From the NCBI RefSeq assembly GCF_014207355.1, contig NZ_JACHEF010000002.1, forward strand, positions 992,001 through 1,056,000: 64,000 nucleotides of DNA, in the 5' to 3' direction. Positions 9,069 to 18,551 of the stretch are shown piece by piece. The translations under genes were made by a program, and so were the position numbers. How positions within the stretch are numbered: position 1 is the stretch's first letter; every line of letters begins with the position of its first letter. The notes below the pieces were generated by a model. That model made no database searches and was not told the DNA's origin. It saw only the letters and a list, made by a program, of their open reading frames with translations. The stretch is from Mesorhizobium sangaii. Its GTDB lineage: Bacteria; Pseudomonadota; Alphaproteobacteria; Rhizobiales; Rhizobiaceae.

Positions 9069-9669
9069 GGACCATTTACGCCATTCAGGGCTCCCGTTCG
9101 AAGCACAACGTGCAGCGTTTCTCGACATTGTGTCGAGAGATGCGTTGCTGAGTGACGCTCTGGGTCGGGCGCGGCGTCTTGCCTTGCCCGACTGGCTCCT
9201 GGTCTCCGGCGCGCTCTACAACTCCGTCTGGAACGAGCTGACCGGCAAGCCATCGGGTTATGGCATCAGGGATGTCGACCTGTTCTATTTCGATGAGAGC
9301 GACCTCTCCTATGAGGCTGAGGATGGCGTGATCGCCGCTGTCGCTCCGGTCTTCGCCGAGCTGCCCCTGCCGGTCGAGGTGCGCAACCAGGCGCGGGTCC
9401 ATCTCTGGTATCCCCTGAAGTTCGGACAGTCGTGCCCGCACTACACGAGTTCCAGCGACTCGGTCCGCCACTTCGCCTCCAAAACCCATGCGGTCGGCGT
9501 CCGTTTCGACGCGGATGGGCAGCTCGACCTCGTGGCGCCGTTTGGCCTCGACGACATCTTCTCGTTTCGCATTACGCCGAACCGGGTGATGGACAACCGG
9601 CAGACGCATGAGGCCAAGGGGGCGCGTGCGAAGGCCTACTGGCCGGAGATCACTGTCTATCCTTGGTGA
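9067..9669 (+). CDS. nucleotidyltransferase-family protein (DUF925-like)
   Basis: A 200-residue cytoplasmic protein. The segment WLLVSGALYNSVWNELTGKPSGYGIRDVDLFYFD resembles the G-S...DxD heart of the minimal nucleotidyltransferase fold of the DUF925 type, with the metal-binding acids in RDVDLFYFD. Later parts (RVHLWYPLKFGQSCPHY, GLDDIFSFRITPN) fit members of that group I recall. No substrate is known. It lies 40 bases after pheT on the same strand; the intervening hairpin overlaps its start codon, so expression may be controlled at translation. Confidence 0.75.
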   Translation: MDHLRHSGLPFEAQRAAFLDIVSRDALLSDALGRARRLALPDWLLVSGALYNSVWNELTGKPSGYGIRDVDLFYFDESDLSYEAEDGVIAAVAPVFAELPLPVEVRNQARVHLWYPLKFGQSCPHYTSSSDSVRHFASKTHAVGVRFDADGQLDLVAPFGLDDIFSFRITPNRVMDNRQTHEAKGARAKAYWPEITVYPW

Positions 9670-9672
9670 TGT

Positions 9673-9840
9673 CGGCGGGACAGCGCCCCCTCTTTCCTGC
9701 CGGGCATCTCCCCCTCGAGGGGGAGATTGGCGGCTTTGCCGTCCAGCCCTTCCTTCAACACTGGCGATTGGCGAAACCCGCGGTGACATCCAATCTCCCC
9801 CCTTGAGGGGGAGATGTCCGGCAGGACAGAGAGGGGTGTT
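9673..9840. repeat. RIME-like mosaic element with two palindromes
   Basis: Two ~50-base arms are inverted copies of each other: one ends in the palindrome ATCTCCCCCTCGAGGGGGAGAT (around 9706-9727), the other starts with TCTCCCCCCTTGAGGGGGAGA (around 9794-9814). Outside the palindromes GCCCCCTCTTTCCTGCCGG matches the reverse complement of CCGGCAGGACAGAGAGGGG. This is the design of rhizobial intergenic mosaic elements (RIME). It fills most of the 253-base gap between convergent genes. Confidence 0.75.
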
Positions 9841-9922
9841 TCGCGCCGTCATCTCGCACCTTCTGCACTGTCGAAGAAAGGAGGCGCCGAAGCGCCCTTC
9901 TAATCTGCCAATTCTTCCGTTT

Positions 9923-10918
<996 letters not shown>

Positions 10919-11014
10919 CAGGCATCTCCTTGTTGTGATGCGACAGAGATAGCGCCTTGCTTTGTGTTCGATAATCGTCTCTCATTTGCACGGGCTGTTC
11001 CAAAGAATAGATCA

Positions 11015-11905
11015 ATGAACCGAGCGCATCTGTCCCAATTGGCCGTGCTGGCAACCGTTGCCCAATGCGGCAGCTTTCGCGGCGCGGCCAGGGAATTGGC
11101 CATCGCGCCATCGGCGGTCAGCCATGCGGTGTCCAGCCTCGAGGCGCGACTGGGCGTTCGTCTTCTGGCGCGCAGCACCCGCAGCGTCGCCCCGACCGAG
11201 GAGGGCGCGCAACTGCTTGAACGGTTGCGGCCGGCCCTTTCCGAGATCGACCTGGCTCTGGAGACGGCGGTCGAGGCGCGCGACCGGCCGACCGGGAATC
11301 TGCGGCTCAGCGTGCCGCGCACGGCAGCACATCTGGTGCTGACGCCACGGCTCGGCGCCTTTGCCGCGGCCTATCCCGATATCGTGCTGGAGATCGTCAT
11401 CGAGGACCGCTTCACCGATGTCGTCGAGGGCGGTTTCGATGCCGGTGTGCGGCTCGGCGAGAGCTTGCAGCGCGACATGATCGCGGTGCGCATCGGGCCG
11501 GACATTCGCGGCGCGGTGGTCGGCGCGCCATCCTATTTCGCGGCCATGCCGAGACCGCATCATCCGCGAGACCTTGCCGATCATCGCTGCATCCGCTTTC
11601 GTTTCTCCAGCGGCATCCTCTACCGGTGGGAGTTCGAGAAGGGCGGCAAGGCGATCGAGATGGCCGTGCAGGGACCGCTTGTCCTCGATGAGGACCATCT
11701 GATCGCCCGGGCGGCCGTCGACGGCGCCGGGCTCGCCTTCGTCTTCGAGGATTATATCCGCACGCCACTCGCCGATGGCCGACTGATCCGCGTGCTGGAG
11801 GACTGGTGCCCGCCTTTCGACGGGTTCTTCGTCTACTATCCCAGCCGCCGCCAGATGCGGCCGGCGCTGCGCGCCTTCGTCGATTTCTTCAAGGTGAGCG
11901 GATAA
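11015..11905 (+). CDS. LysR-family transcriptional regulator
   Basis: A 296-residue LysR protein. The winged helix-turn-helix occupies about residues 1-60 (HLSQLAVLATVAQCGSFRGAA, then APSAVSHAVSSLEARLG), followed by the effector-binding domain starting around RPTGNLRLSVPRTAAHLVL. I use MNRAHLSQ at 11015; an in-frame ATG upstream at 10913 would overlap the divergent reductase start. Divergence from the aldo/keto reductase across a 96-base shared control region suggests it regulates that gene and itself. Confidence 0.88.
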   Translation: MNRAHLSQLAVLATVAQCGSFRGAARELAIAPSAVSHAVSSLEARLGVRLLARSTRSVAPTEEGAQLLERLRPALSEIDLALETAVEARDRPTGNLRLSVPRTAAHLVLTPRLGAFAAAYPDIVLEIVIEDRFTDVVEGGFDAGVRLGESLQRDMIAVRIGPDIRGAVVGAPSYFAAMPRPHHPRDLADHRCIRFRFSSGILYRWEFEKGGKAIEMAVQGPLVLDEDHLIARAAVDGAGLAFVFEDYIRTPLADGRLIRVLEDWCPPFDGFFVYYPSRRQMRPALRAFVDFFKVSG

Positions 11906-11907
11906 CT

Positions 11908-12031
11908 TCACCCTCTCCCTTGTGGGGAGGGTCGCGCTGCAAATGCCGCAAGGCGGCGTTGCGAAGCGGGGGTCTCGTAGGGCGCGCCCCGTCTTGCAAT
12001 CTCCGCTGCGAGCAAGGGGAGGGTGAAGCGA
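11908..12031. repeat. intergenic inverted-repeat element
   Basis: The stretch begins CTTCACCCTCTCCCTTGTGG and ends CAAGGGGAGGGTGAAG; these arms are imperfect inverted copies about 90 bases apart. Between them lies GC-rich sequence with short palindromes (GCCGCAAGGCGGC). It resembles common rhizobial mosaic elements and occupies the LysR-cytochrome gap. Confidence 0.6.
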
Positions 12032-12066
12032 AGGAAGAAAGTCGCCCCGGCATTCGTTCACGTCCC

Positions 12067-12645
12067 ATGCATGCATCGATCACCAACAGCACGACCCGCT
12101 ATGGCTGGGGTGCGATCATTCTTCACTGGCTGATTGCGCTGATCTTCATCGGCCAGTTCGGGCTCGGCTTCATCATGGTGCGGCTGACCAGCCAGCGCAC
12201 TGCCTTCGAACTGATCCAACTGCACAAATCCCTCGGCTTTCTGCTGCTCGGGCTGGTAATCCTGCGCATCGCCTGGCGCTTCGGCAATGCGGCGCCGGCG
12301 CTGCCGCGCTCGGTTGGAACCTTGGAGCGGCGGGCCGCGCCGCTCGCTCACCTTGCTCTCTACGCGTTTCAACTGGCCCTACCCTTGTCCGGCTGGGCGC
12401 TGGTGTCGGTGTCGATGCTGGAGATACCCAGCCTGCCGTTCAATCTTTTCCTCATGCCGAACCTGCCGCTGGCCGAATCGGATGCGGCCGAAAACTTCTG
12501 GGCGTCAGCGCATTGGTATCTCGCCTATGCCGGCATGGCCCTGGTCGTACTGCATGTCGCGGCGGCGCTGCGTCATCATTTCCAGCTCAGGGATGGCGTG
12601 CTCACTCGCATGATCACGCCTTCGTCAGAGGACAGTGCGGAATAG
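12067..12645 (+). CDS. cytochrome b561-family membrane protein
   Basis: A 192-residue di-heme membrane protein with four transmembrane helices. Histidines that could ligate heme lie in IILHWLIAL (helix 1), IQLHKSLGFLLLG (helix 2), WYLAYAGMALVVLHVAAALRHH (helix 4) as in bacterial b561/CybB proteins. It likely passes electrons between the quinone pool and periplasmic acceptors. It is followed by a yceI gene, a pairing that is frequent in proteobacteria. The Met at 12067 follows a repeat element; the frame is open farther upstream only through that repeat. Confidence 0.85.
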   Translation: MHASITNSTTRYGWGAIILHWLIALIFIGQFGLGFIMVRLTSQRTAFELIQLHKSLGFLLLGLVILRIAWRFGNAAPALPRSVGTLERRAAPLAHLALYAFQLALPLSGWALVSVSMLEIPSLPFNLFLMPNLPLAESDAAENFWASAHWYLAYAGMALVVLHVAAALRHHFQLRDGVLTRMITPSSEDSAE

Positions 12646-12716
12646 AGCGGTGGGGTCATTCGTTCATTGGGTGAGGGCGCGCAGGAAATGCGCTGCCTAC
12701 AACAAGGAACACCTCA

Positions 12717-13292
12717 ATGTACACGCGTATCCTCGGATTTGCGGCGGTCGCCGTTTGTCTTGCCATGCCGGCTTCAGCGGCAATAGCGCTTGGTGATGCC
12801 GCCGGCAGCTACGCGATCAGCCCGGCCAACTCCTCGATCCGCTTTTCCATCGGCAAGGTCGGTGGCGGCGGCCTCGATGGCGCCTTCGGCCGCTTCAAAG
12901 GCTCGATCCGCATCGACAACAGCGACGTCGCCCGCTCGCAGGTCAATTTCACCATATTTCCCGAAAGCGTCGGCACCGGCCAGGGCCGCATCGATGCCTT
13001 CCTGCGCTCCGACGCGGTGTTCGATGCCGCCGACAGCCCTGAGATCCAGTTCCGCTCGACCAGCGTGACCCGCACCAGCGACACCACGGCGCTGGTCAGC
13101 GGCCGGCTGACGGCGCGCGGCAAGACATTCCCGGAAAAGTTCACGGCCGAGCTTGGCGGTCTGAAGGCCGGCACGATAAAATTCCATGTCACCGGCCAGG
13201 TGCTCAGGTCACGCTACGGCATGGATGTCGGCACGCCGATCTATTCCAACATCGTCGACTTCGACATGACGCTGACGGGCAAACGGGGCTGA
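12717..13292 (+). CDS. YceI-family periplasmic lipid-binding protein
   Basis: A 191-residue protein with a cleavable signal peptide (hydrophobic stretch after MYTRIL, ending near MPASAAIA). The mature part has the YceI barrel pattern: [56 protein letters not shown] and the ending [23 protein letters not shown]. Members bind isoprenoid chains such as polyprenyl quinones in a hydrophobic barrel. It follows cytochrome b561 by 71 bases and is probably co-transcribed, consistent with a shared quinone-related role. Confidence 0.9.
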   Translation: MYTRILGFAAVAVCLAMPASAAIALGDAAGSYAISPANSSIRFSIGKVGGGGLDGAFGRFKGSIRIDNSDVARSQVNFTIFPESVGTGQGRIDAFLRSDAVFDAADSPEIQFRSTSVTRTSDTTALVSGRLTARGKTFPEKFTAELGGLKAGTIKFHVTGQVLRSRYGMDVGTPIYSNIVDFDMTLTGKRG

Positions 13293-13371
13293 AACCAGGC
13301 AGTCCCGGTCATTGGCTTTTCCTGAGATTTCGGGCAAACCTCGTCGCCTGCAATCGCTATGGAGAGGCCTG

Positions 13372-14358
13372 ATGTTCCGATGGGGTGTGTTGTCGACGGC
13401 CAAGATCGGCCGCGAGCAGTTGTTGCCGGCAATGGTCGACGCGGAGAACGGCGTTCTGTCGGCGATTGCCAGCCGCGATTTATCGAAAGCCAAGGCACTG
13501 GCAGAGCGCTTCGGCGCGCGCCATGCCTTCGGCTCCTATGAGGACCTGCTCGCCTCCAGCGAGGTCGACGGCGTCTACATCCCGCTGCCGACCTCCCAAC
13601 ACGTCGAATGGGCGGCCAAGGCGATCGAGGCCGGCAAGCACGTGCTGGTCGAAAAGCCGCTGGCGCTCGACGCCAAGGACATTCTGCCGCTGATCAAGCT
13701 GCGCGATGCCAAGAAGGTGCTGGTCTGCGAAGCCTTCATGGTCATCTACCACCCGCAATGGATCAAGGTGCGCGATCTCATCGCCAGCGGCGCCATCGGC
13801 CGGCTGCGGCACGTGCAGGGCGCCTTCTCCTATTACAACGTCGATCCCAACAACATGCGCAACAAGCTCGATCTCGGCGGCGGCGCGCTGCCCGACATCG
13901 GCGTATACCCCACCGTCTCGACGCGCTTTTCCACTGGCAAGGAGCCGTTGCGCGTCCAGGCGACGATCGAGCGCGACAAGACATTCGGCACCGACATCTA
14001 TTCCTCGATCCGCGCAGATTTCGGCGACTTCGAGCTGTCCTTCTACCTGTCGACGCAGATGGCGGCGCGCCAGGTCATGGTGTTCCATGGCGAGAAGGGT
14101 TTCATCGAGGTGTTTTCGCCCTTCAACGCCGGGCTCTACGACCATCACCGCGTCGAACTGCACAACCAGAACCACACGGAGGCGCAGGTATTCCGCTTTC
14201 CCGGCACCCAGCAGTACCGGCTGGAGGTCGAGACCTTCGCGCGGGCCGCACAGGGTGGCAAGGAGCGGGTCTTCACGCTGGAAGAATCCGTGCTCAACCA
14301 GAAGGTCATCGACGCCATCTTCCGCGCTGGCGGCAAGGAAGGTTGGGAGGCCGTCTAG
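13372..14358 (+). CDS. Gfo/Idh/MocA-family oxidoreductase
   Basis: A 328-residue NAD(P)-dependent dehydrogenase. The Rossmann half begins [21 protein letters not shown] and contains the family-typical [34 protein letters not shown], where the EKP lysine contributes to catalysis. The C-terminal beta-sheet domain holds [18 protein letters not shown]. Members oxidise or reduce sugars, inositols or related polyols; nothing here names the substrate. I chose the ATG at 13372 after GGAGAGGCCTG rather than 13312. Confidence 0.88.
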   Translation: MFRWGVLSTAKIGREQLLPAMVDAENGVLSAIASRDLSKAKALAERFGARHAFGSYEDLLASSEVDGVYIPLPTSQHVEWAAKAIEAGKHVLVEKPLALDAKDILPLIKLRDAKKVLVCEAFMVIYHPQWIKVRDLIASGAIGRLRHVQGAFSYYNVDPNNMRNKLDLGGGALPDIGVYPTVSTRFSTGKEPLRVQATIERDKTFGTDIYSSIRADFGDFELSFYLSTQMAARQVMVFHGEKGFIEVFSPFNAGLYDHHRVELHNQNHTEAQVFRFPGTQQYRLEVETFARAAQGGKERVFTLEESVLNQKVIDAIFRAGGKEGWEAV

Positions 14359-14374
14359 CCAGCCCTCTGTTTGA

Positions 14375-14418
14375 CGCAATTCCGGACGGAAAACCGTTTC
14401 ACAATTCCTGGAGTTGCT
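14375..14418. repeat. dispersed stem-loop repeat, GCAATTCC-arm subfamily
   Basis: GCAATTCCGGACGGAAAACC... runs into ...TTTCACAATTCCTGGAGTTGC; it matches, with a few changes, the copies at 54971-55014 and 60369-60411. It sits 16 bases after the oxidoreductase stop. Confidence 0.65.
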
Positions 14419-14445
14419 TTAGCCGGCTAATGGGAAGGGGGAAAG

Positions 14446-16104
14446 ATGGCTGACCATGCTGACGTGATCATTGTCGGCGCCGGCCTCGCCGGGCTGGTCG
14501 CCGCCGCCGAGCTTGCCGAGGCCGGCAAGAAAACCGTCATCGTCGACCAGGAACCGGAACAGTCGCTCGGCGGCCAGGCGTTCTGGTCGTTCGGTGGGCT
14601 CTTCCTCGTCGATTCGCCCGAGCAGCGGCGCATGCGCATCCACGATTCGCATGATCTGGCACTCGAGGACTGGCTGGGCACCGCCGCTTTCGACCGCCCG
14701 GAAGATCACTGGCCGCGCAAATGGGCCGAAGCCTATGTCGGCTTTGCCGCCGGCGAGAAGCGCTCATGGCTGACGCAGCGCGGCCTGAAATTCTTTCCCG
14801 TCGTCGGTTGGGCCGAGCGTGGCGGTGGCAATGCCATCGGCCATGGCAATTCGGTGCCGCGCTTTCACATCACCTGGGGCACCGGCCCCGGCGTGCTTGA
14901 ACCCTTCGTCCAGCGCGTCCGCGAAGCCGAGAAAAGTGGGCTGATCCGCTTCAAATTCCGCCACAGGGTCAACGAATTGACCCGCACGGGTGCCATCGTC
15001 GACGGCGTGCGCGGCGACATCCTGCAGCCGAGCGCCGTCGAGCGTGGCCACAAAAGCTCGCGCGACATATCAGGCGATTTCGAGCTTCATGCGCAAGCGG
15101 TGATCGTTGCCTCCGGCGGCATCGGCGCCAACCACCAGCTTGTCCGGGAGAACTGGCCGCAGCGGCTTGGCGCGGCACCCAGGCGCATGATCACGGGCGT
15201 GCCCGACCATGTCGACGGCCGCATGCTGGCGATCACCGAAACGGCCGGCGGCAGCATCATCAACCGCGACCGCATGTGGCACTATGTCGAGGGCATCAAG
15301 AACTGGGCGCCGATCTGGACCGATCATGCGATCCGCATCCTGCCCGGCCCGTCATCCCTGTGGCTCGATGCCAGGGGCAAGCGCCTGCCGGTGCCGCTCT
15401 ATCCCGGCTTCGACACGCTGGGCACGCTCAGCCACATCATGAGCACCGGCTTCGACTATTCCTGGTTCATCCTGACCAGGAAGATCATCCAGAAGGAGTT
15501 CGCACTGTCGGGCTCCGAACAGAATCCCGACCTGACCGGCAAGAGCTGGCGCCAGGTTCTCGGCCGCGCCACTTCAGGCATTCCGGGCCCGGTCAAGGCG
15601 TTTATGGAAAAGGGCGAGGATTTCATCGTCGAGGCCGACCTGTCGACGCTGGTCGCCCGCATGAACGCGCTGGCCGGCGGCGAGCCGCTACTCGAACTCG
15701 CGAAGGTCGAACGCGAGATCCGCGCCCGCGACCGGCAGCTCGACAATCCGTTCTCCAAGGACATGCAGATCACCGCATTGCGCGGTGCGCGTGCTTACCT
15801 TGGCGACAAACTGATCCGCACGGCCAAGCCGCACAAAATGCTTGACCCGGCAAACGGCCCGCTGATCGCGGTCCGCCTCAACATCCTGACCCGCAAGACG
15901 CTCGGCGGCCTGCAGACCGATCTCGACAGCCGCGTGCTGGGTACCGACGGCCAGCCGGTGGTGGGCCTCTATGCCATCGGTGAAGCCGCCGGTTTCGGTG
16001 GCGGCGGCGTTCATGGCTATGCGGCGCTTGAAGGCACGTTCCTTGGCGGCTGCATCTTTTCCGGCCGCAGCGCCGGCCGGGCGGCGGCCGTCGCGGTGGC
16101 GTGA
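14446..16104 (+). CDS. FAD-binding dehydrogenase (fumarate reductase/KstD-like)
   Basis: A 552-residue flavoprotein. The N-terminal dinucleotide fold is DVIIVGAGLAGLVAAAELAEAGKKTVIVDQE followed by SLGGQAFWSFGG; the C-terminus has the closing FAD signature GLYAIGEAAGFGGGGVHGYAALEG. The overall pattern is that of proteins annotated as FAD-binding dehydrogenase, distantly related to fumarate reductase flavoprotein and 3-ketosteroid dehydrogenase. The substrate is unknown. It has no signal peptide, so it is probably cytoplasmic. It stands alone between repeats and small genes. Confidence 0.85.
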   Translation: MADHADVIIVGAGLAGLVAAAELAEAGKKTVIVDQEPEQSLGGQAFWSFGGLFLVDSPEQRRMRIHDSHDLALEDWLGTAAFDRPEDHWPRKWAEAYVGFAAGEKRSWLTQRGLKFFPVVGWAERGGGNAIGHGNSVPRFHITWGTGPGVLEPFVQRVREAEKSGLIRFKFRHRVNELTRTGAIVDGVRGDILQPSAVERGHKSSRDISGDFELHAQAVIVASGGIGANHQLVRENWPQRLGAAPRRMITGVPDHVDGRMLAITETAGGSIINRDRMWHYVEGIKNWAPIWTDHAIRILPGPSSLWLDARGKRLPVPLYPGFDTLGTLSHIMSTGFDYSWFILTRKIIQKEFALSGSEQNPDLTGKSWRQVLGRATSGIPGPVKAFMEKGEDFIVEADLSTLVARMNALAGGEPLLELAKVEREIRARDRQLDNPFSKDMQITALRGARAYLGDKLIRTAKPHKMLDPANGPLIAVRLNILTRKTLGGLQTDLDSRVLGTDGQPVVGLYAIGEAAGFGGGGVHGYAALEGTFLGGCIFSGRSAGRAAAVAVA

Positions 16105-16305
16105 AACAGCGCCGTCGCGGTCCGATTTCCTGCTTGGGGGGCACATACGCCCAGGCGATAAACATATGACTTTTTTATATTTTTCAGTTTTCGGCCGCCT
16201 CGAATACAAATGCGGTTGCTTTTATCTTTCTGAGTGCAGCCGGTCCTGAGCCGCTGCAGGCAGTCACCACCTCGTGGCGACAGTTAAGAAAGAAGGAAGT
16301 CCTCG

Positions 16306-16497
16306 ATGTTCCTCTCGGACGGGCTCTATCTGCCCACCCATCGTCCGCTGCCGGCGTCGCAGCTCGAACAAATCAGGCGGGCGGCCAACAACAATCGCCG
16401 GCCGGGCAGCCTGGTCGCGCCCTTCACATCGACATGGTGGCTCCTGGTCGTCGGCGGCTTGCTGGTCGCCGCCACCATCGCTGCTCAAGTTTCCTGA
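16306..16497 (+). CDS. small single-pass membrane protein, unknown
   Basis: A 63-residue protein with a polar N-terminal half (LPASQLEQIRRAANNNRRPGS) and one C-terminal hydrophobic segment (TWWLLVVGGLLVAATIAAQ). A purine-rich GAAAGAAGGAAG lies a few bases before the ATG. The upstream 200 bases (16105-16305) are unusually AT-rich for the window (TTTTTTATATTTTTCAG) and probably hold its promoter. I do not recognise the family. Confidence 0.55.
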   Translation: MFLSDGLYLPTHRPLPASQLEQIRRAANNNRRPGSLVAPFTSTWWLLVVGGLLVAATIAAQVS

Positions 16498-16517
16498 TCG
16501 CAAGGCACAAGATCATC

Positions 16518-16739
16518 ATGCAACGTTCTCACATTCCCCCTGACGGAAGGGCCCCTCACCGTTTCGTGGTTGGGCGCGACGGTGAAGGCCACTGGATCGC
16601 GCGCGACGAAGAAGGCCTGACCGGCGGCGTTTTCGCCGATAGGAGTTCCGCTGTTCGTTTTGCCACAATGGAAAGCGGTCATCAGGCCGGCGCGATACGC
16701 TTCGCCCCGGCAAGCGTCCGGCTTTCCCTGTTCAACTGA
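16518..16739 (+). CDS. small hypothetical protein
   Basis: A 73-residue soluble protein reading HRFVVGRDGEGHWIARDEEGLTGGVFADRSSAVRFA, which has the strand-turn-strand look of small DUF2188-like proteins that are rich in Gly-Trp turns. It lies 20 bases after the small membrane protein and 42 before the next frame, so the three may form a transcription unit. No strong ribosome binding site is seen. Function unknown. Confidence 0.5.
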   Translation: MQRSHIPPDGRAPHRFVVGRDGEGHWIARDEEGLTGGVFADRSSAVRFATMESGHQAGAIRFAPASVRLSLFN

Positions 16740-16781
16740 TCCTGCTTCCGGCTGCTTTCACCTTTCCGGAACGGTCTGACC

Positions 16782-17348
16782 ATGGACACGTCCAACACTG
16801 CCGATCTGGTCGGATTGCTCGATCGTCTCCCGCATGTCGGCAGATTGCTCGAACACCAGCTGTGGGAGGCCGCACGCGGCCCGTCGCTCGACAGATCGTC
16901 CCGGCAAGGCCGGCGGTTTGCCCGTCTGGTCGAGGCCGGCGCCACGCTCGACGCCGTCCTCCTGCTCGTCGCCTTGTCGAAGCCGGAGCGCTCGGTTTCG
17001 TCGCTCAGCAGGATCGGCGAGCGATGGTTTTGCACCATTCAAGTCCCGCCTGCAGGGATGCCTGGCAACGCCCGCAAATTCGAAGCGGACCACACCGATC
17101 TGGCAGCAGCGGTGCTCTCGGCTCTGCTTCTTTCGCACCGCGAACAGGCGGCGTCCCCAAACAATCACCAAGGAGAATTTGATTCCCATGACACCCGAAC
17201 AAGCACGAACGCGCCTGACCGGAGCGATGACCGCGCTGGTAACGCCATTCACCGACGGCGAGGTCGACCTGAAGCAACTGACCACGCTGCTGCGCTGGCA
17301 GATCGAACAAGGGATCAACGGGCTGGTGCCGTGCGGCACCACCGGTGA
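16782..17348 (+). CDS. hypothetical protein overlapping the dapA-like gene
   Basis: A 188-residue frame. Residues 1-130 (TADLVGLLDRLPHVGRLLEHQ, LVEAGATLDAVLLLVALSKP, FEADHTDLAAAVLSALLLSHRE) look like a normal helical protein; the last ~55 residues are Arg/Asp-rich and lie out of frame inside the dapA-like gene, overlapping it by 161 bases. Either the gene truly overlaps or a frameshift has removed an earlier stop. I do not recognise the family. Confidence 0.45.
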   Translation: MDTSNTADLVGLLDRLPHVGRLLEHQLWEAARGPSLDRSSRQGRRFARLVEAGATLDAVLLLVALSKPERSVSSLSRIGERWFCTIQVPPAGMPGNARKFEADHTDLAAAVLSALLLSHREQAASPNNHQGEFDSHDTRTSTNAPDRSDDRAGNAIHRRRGRPEATDHAAALADRTRDQRAGAVRHHR

Positions 17349-18141
17349 GTCCCCGACCCTATCGTGGGAGGAGCGCCTCGACATCATCGCGCTCTGCGTG
17401 AAAATTGCCGCGGGGAAGGTGCCGATCATCGCCGGCACCGGGACGAACAGCACCGAGACGACGATTGCTCTTTCGACAGCCGCCGAGGCTTTCGGGGCCG
17501 ACGCGGCCCTCATCGTCACGCCCTACTACAACAGGCCGAGCCAGGAGGGGATATTCCGCCACTTCGAAGCCATCGCCAGCAAGGTCAAGATACCGATCAT
17601 CGTCTACAATGTCCCGGCCCGGACCGGTGTCGACCTGTCGCTGGAGACGGTCGAGCGCCTAGCGCAGATTCCAACCATCGTCGGCATCAAGGACGCCACC
17701 GGCGATGTGAACCGCCTGTCCTCGCTTCCCGCAGTGCTGAGGCGTCGCTTCATCTGTCTGTCCGGTCACGACGCCACGTCGTTCGGCTTCAACACGATGG
17801 GCGGGCGTGGCACGATCTCCGTGGTCTCGAACGTCGCGCCTCGACTGTGCGTCGAGATGCATGATGCCTGCCGGCAAGACGACCACCATACCGCTCGGGC
17901 CATCCATCATCGCTTGCGGCCACTCATCGCGGCGCTCGAGCTGGAGAGCAATCCGGTGCCGGTCAAATACGCCCTGCACCTGGCGCTAGGCCTAAGCCCT
18001 GACGTCCGCTTGCCAATGACCGCTGTCCGTCCTGAAACCGCGACGGCAATTCGAGAGGCGATGGTGACTTTGAACGAGGGTGGATACAGCGCAATGCGAT
18101 CAGGATTGATTGCGGCCGTGCCTGCTCAGCAGCGGTTTTGA
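17188..18141 (+). CDS. dapA: dihydrodipicolinate synthase (DapA) family aldolase
   Basis: A 317-residue class I aldolase of the DHDPS/NAL family. Key parts are GAMTALVTPFTDGEVD, the GTTGES loop (GTTGESPTLSWEER), the Tyr region VTPYYNRPSQEGI, the catalytic Tyr in IIVYNVPARTG and the Schiff-base Lys in VGIKDATGDVNRL. It should condense pyruvate with aspartate semialdehyde for lysine and cell-wall synthesis, but DapA paralogues with other substrates are common in rhizobia, and the small unknown neighbours argue that this may be one. AAGGAG precedes the ATG by 11 bases. Confidence 0.85.
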   Translation: MTPEQARTRLTGAMTALVTPFTDGEVDLKQLTTLLRWQIEQGINGLVPCGTTGESPTLSWEERLDIIALCVKIAAGKVPIIAGTGTNSTETTIALSTAAEAFGADAALIVTPYYNRPSQEGIFRHFEAIASKVKIPIIVYNVPARTGVDLSLETVERLAQIPTIVGIKDATGDVNRLSSLPAVLRRRFICLSGHDATSFGFNTMGGRGTISVVSNVAPRLCVEMHDACRQDDHHTARAIHHRLRPLIAALELESNPVPVKYALHLALGLSPDVRLPMTAVRPETATAIREAMVTLNEGGYSAMRSGLIAAVPAQQRF

Positions 18142-18420
18142 CGGAGCGGCCTTGCCGTCAGCGGCGTAGACCAGGCCCGGTTGGACGATCCATTCGCCAG
18201 CCCGCAGCGCTTCGACATCGAAACGCCCATCGGCGTCGCGTGTTGCAACGCCGACATAGCGATATCGGGATCCGCTCGCATCGACGACCGTATCGGCGAT
18301 CGGATGGCCGGCGAGCCGGCCGATGATCGCGCCTTGTTCTCTGAGGTTTGCCAGGACAAAATATTCCGTCGGCACCCTGCGGCTGACCCTGGAGGTCAGC
18401 CAGACTGAATGTGATCTCAT
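18100..18420 (-). CDS. hypothetical protein, converging on dapA
   Basis: A 106-residue frame whose codons show the strong G/C third-position bias of real genes here. The core reads VPTEYFVLANLREQGAIIGRLAGHPIADTVVD and SRYRYVGVATRDADGRFDVEALRAGEWIVQPGLVYAADG. The N-terminal 15 residues look less protein-like and a GTG at 18375 may be the true start. It ends inside the 3' end of the convergent dapA-like gene (42-base overlap). I do not recognise a family; RNA-binding or enzymatic role cannot be inferred. Confidence 0.5.
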   Translation of the reverse strand: MRSHSVWLTSRVSRRVPTEYFVLANLREQGAIIGRLAGHPIADTVVDASGSRYRYVGVATRDADGRFDVEALRAGEWIVQPGLVYAADGKAAPSKPLLSRHGRNQS

Positions 18421-18551
18421 GGTCGTTGAAGCCAGTCTGTCGTTCCGGCCGCCGTCGAGCGGCGGCCCGGAAATACATAGTCGCTGGCCGTATAGGAATT
18501 CGAGACCAGGTTTTGGCCTGAATTATATACGCCGCATATGGATGACGGCGC

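Noticed and set aside
9673..9840. CRISPR-like array
   Set aside because: Only two inverted palindromic arms without regular spacers; it fits a RIME-type element.
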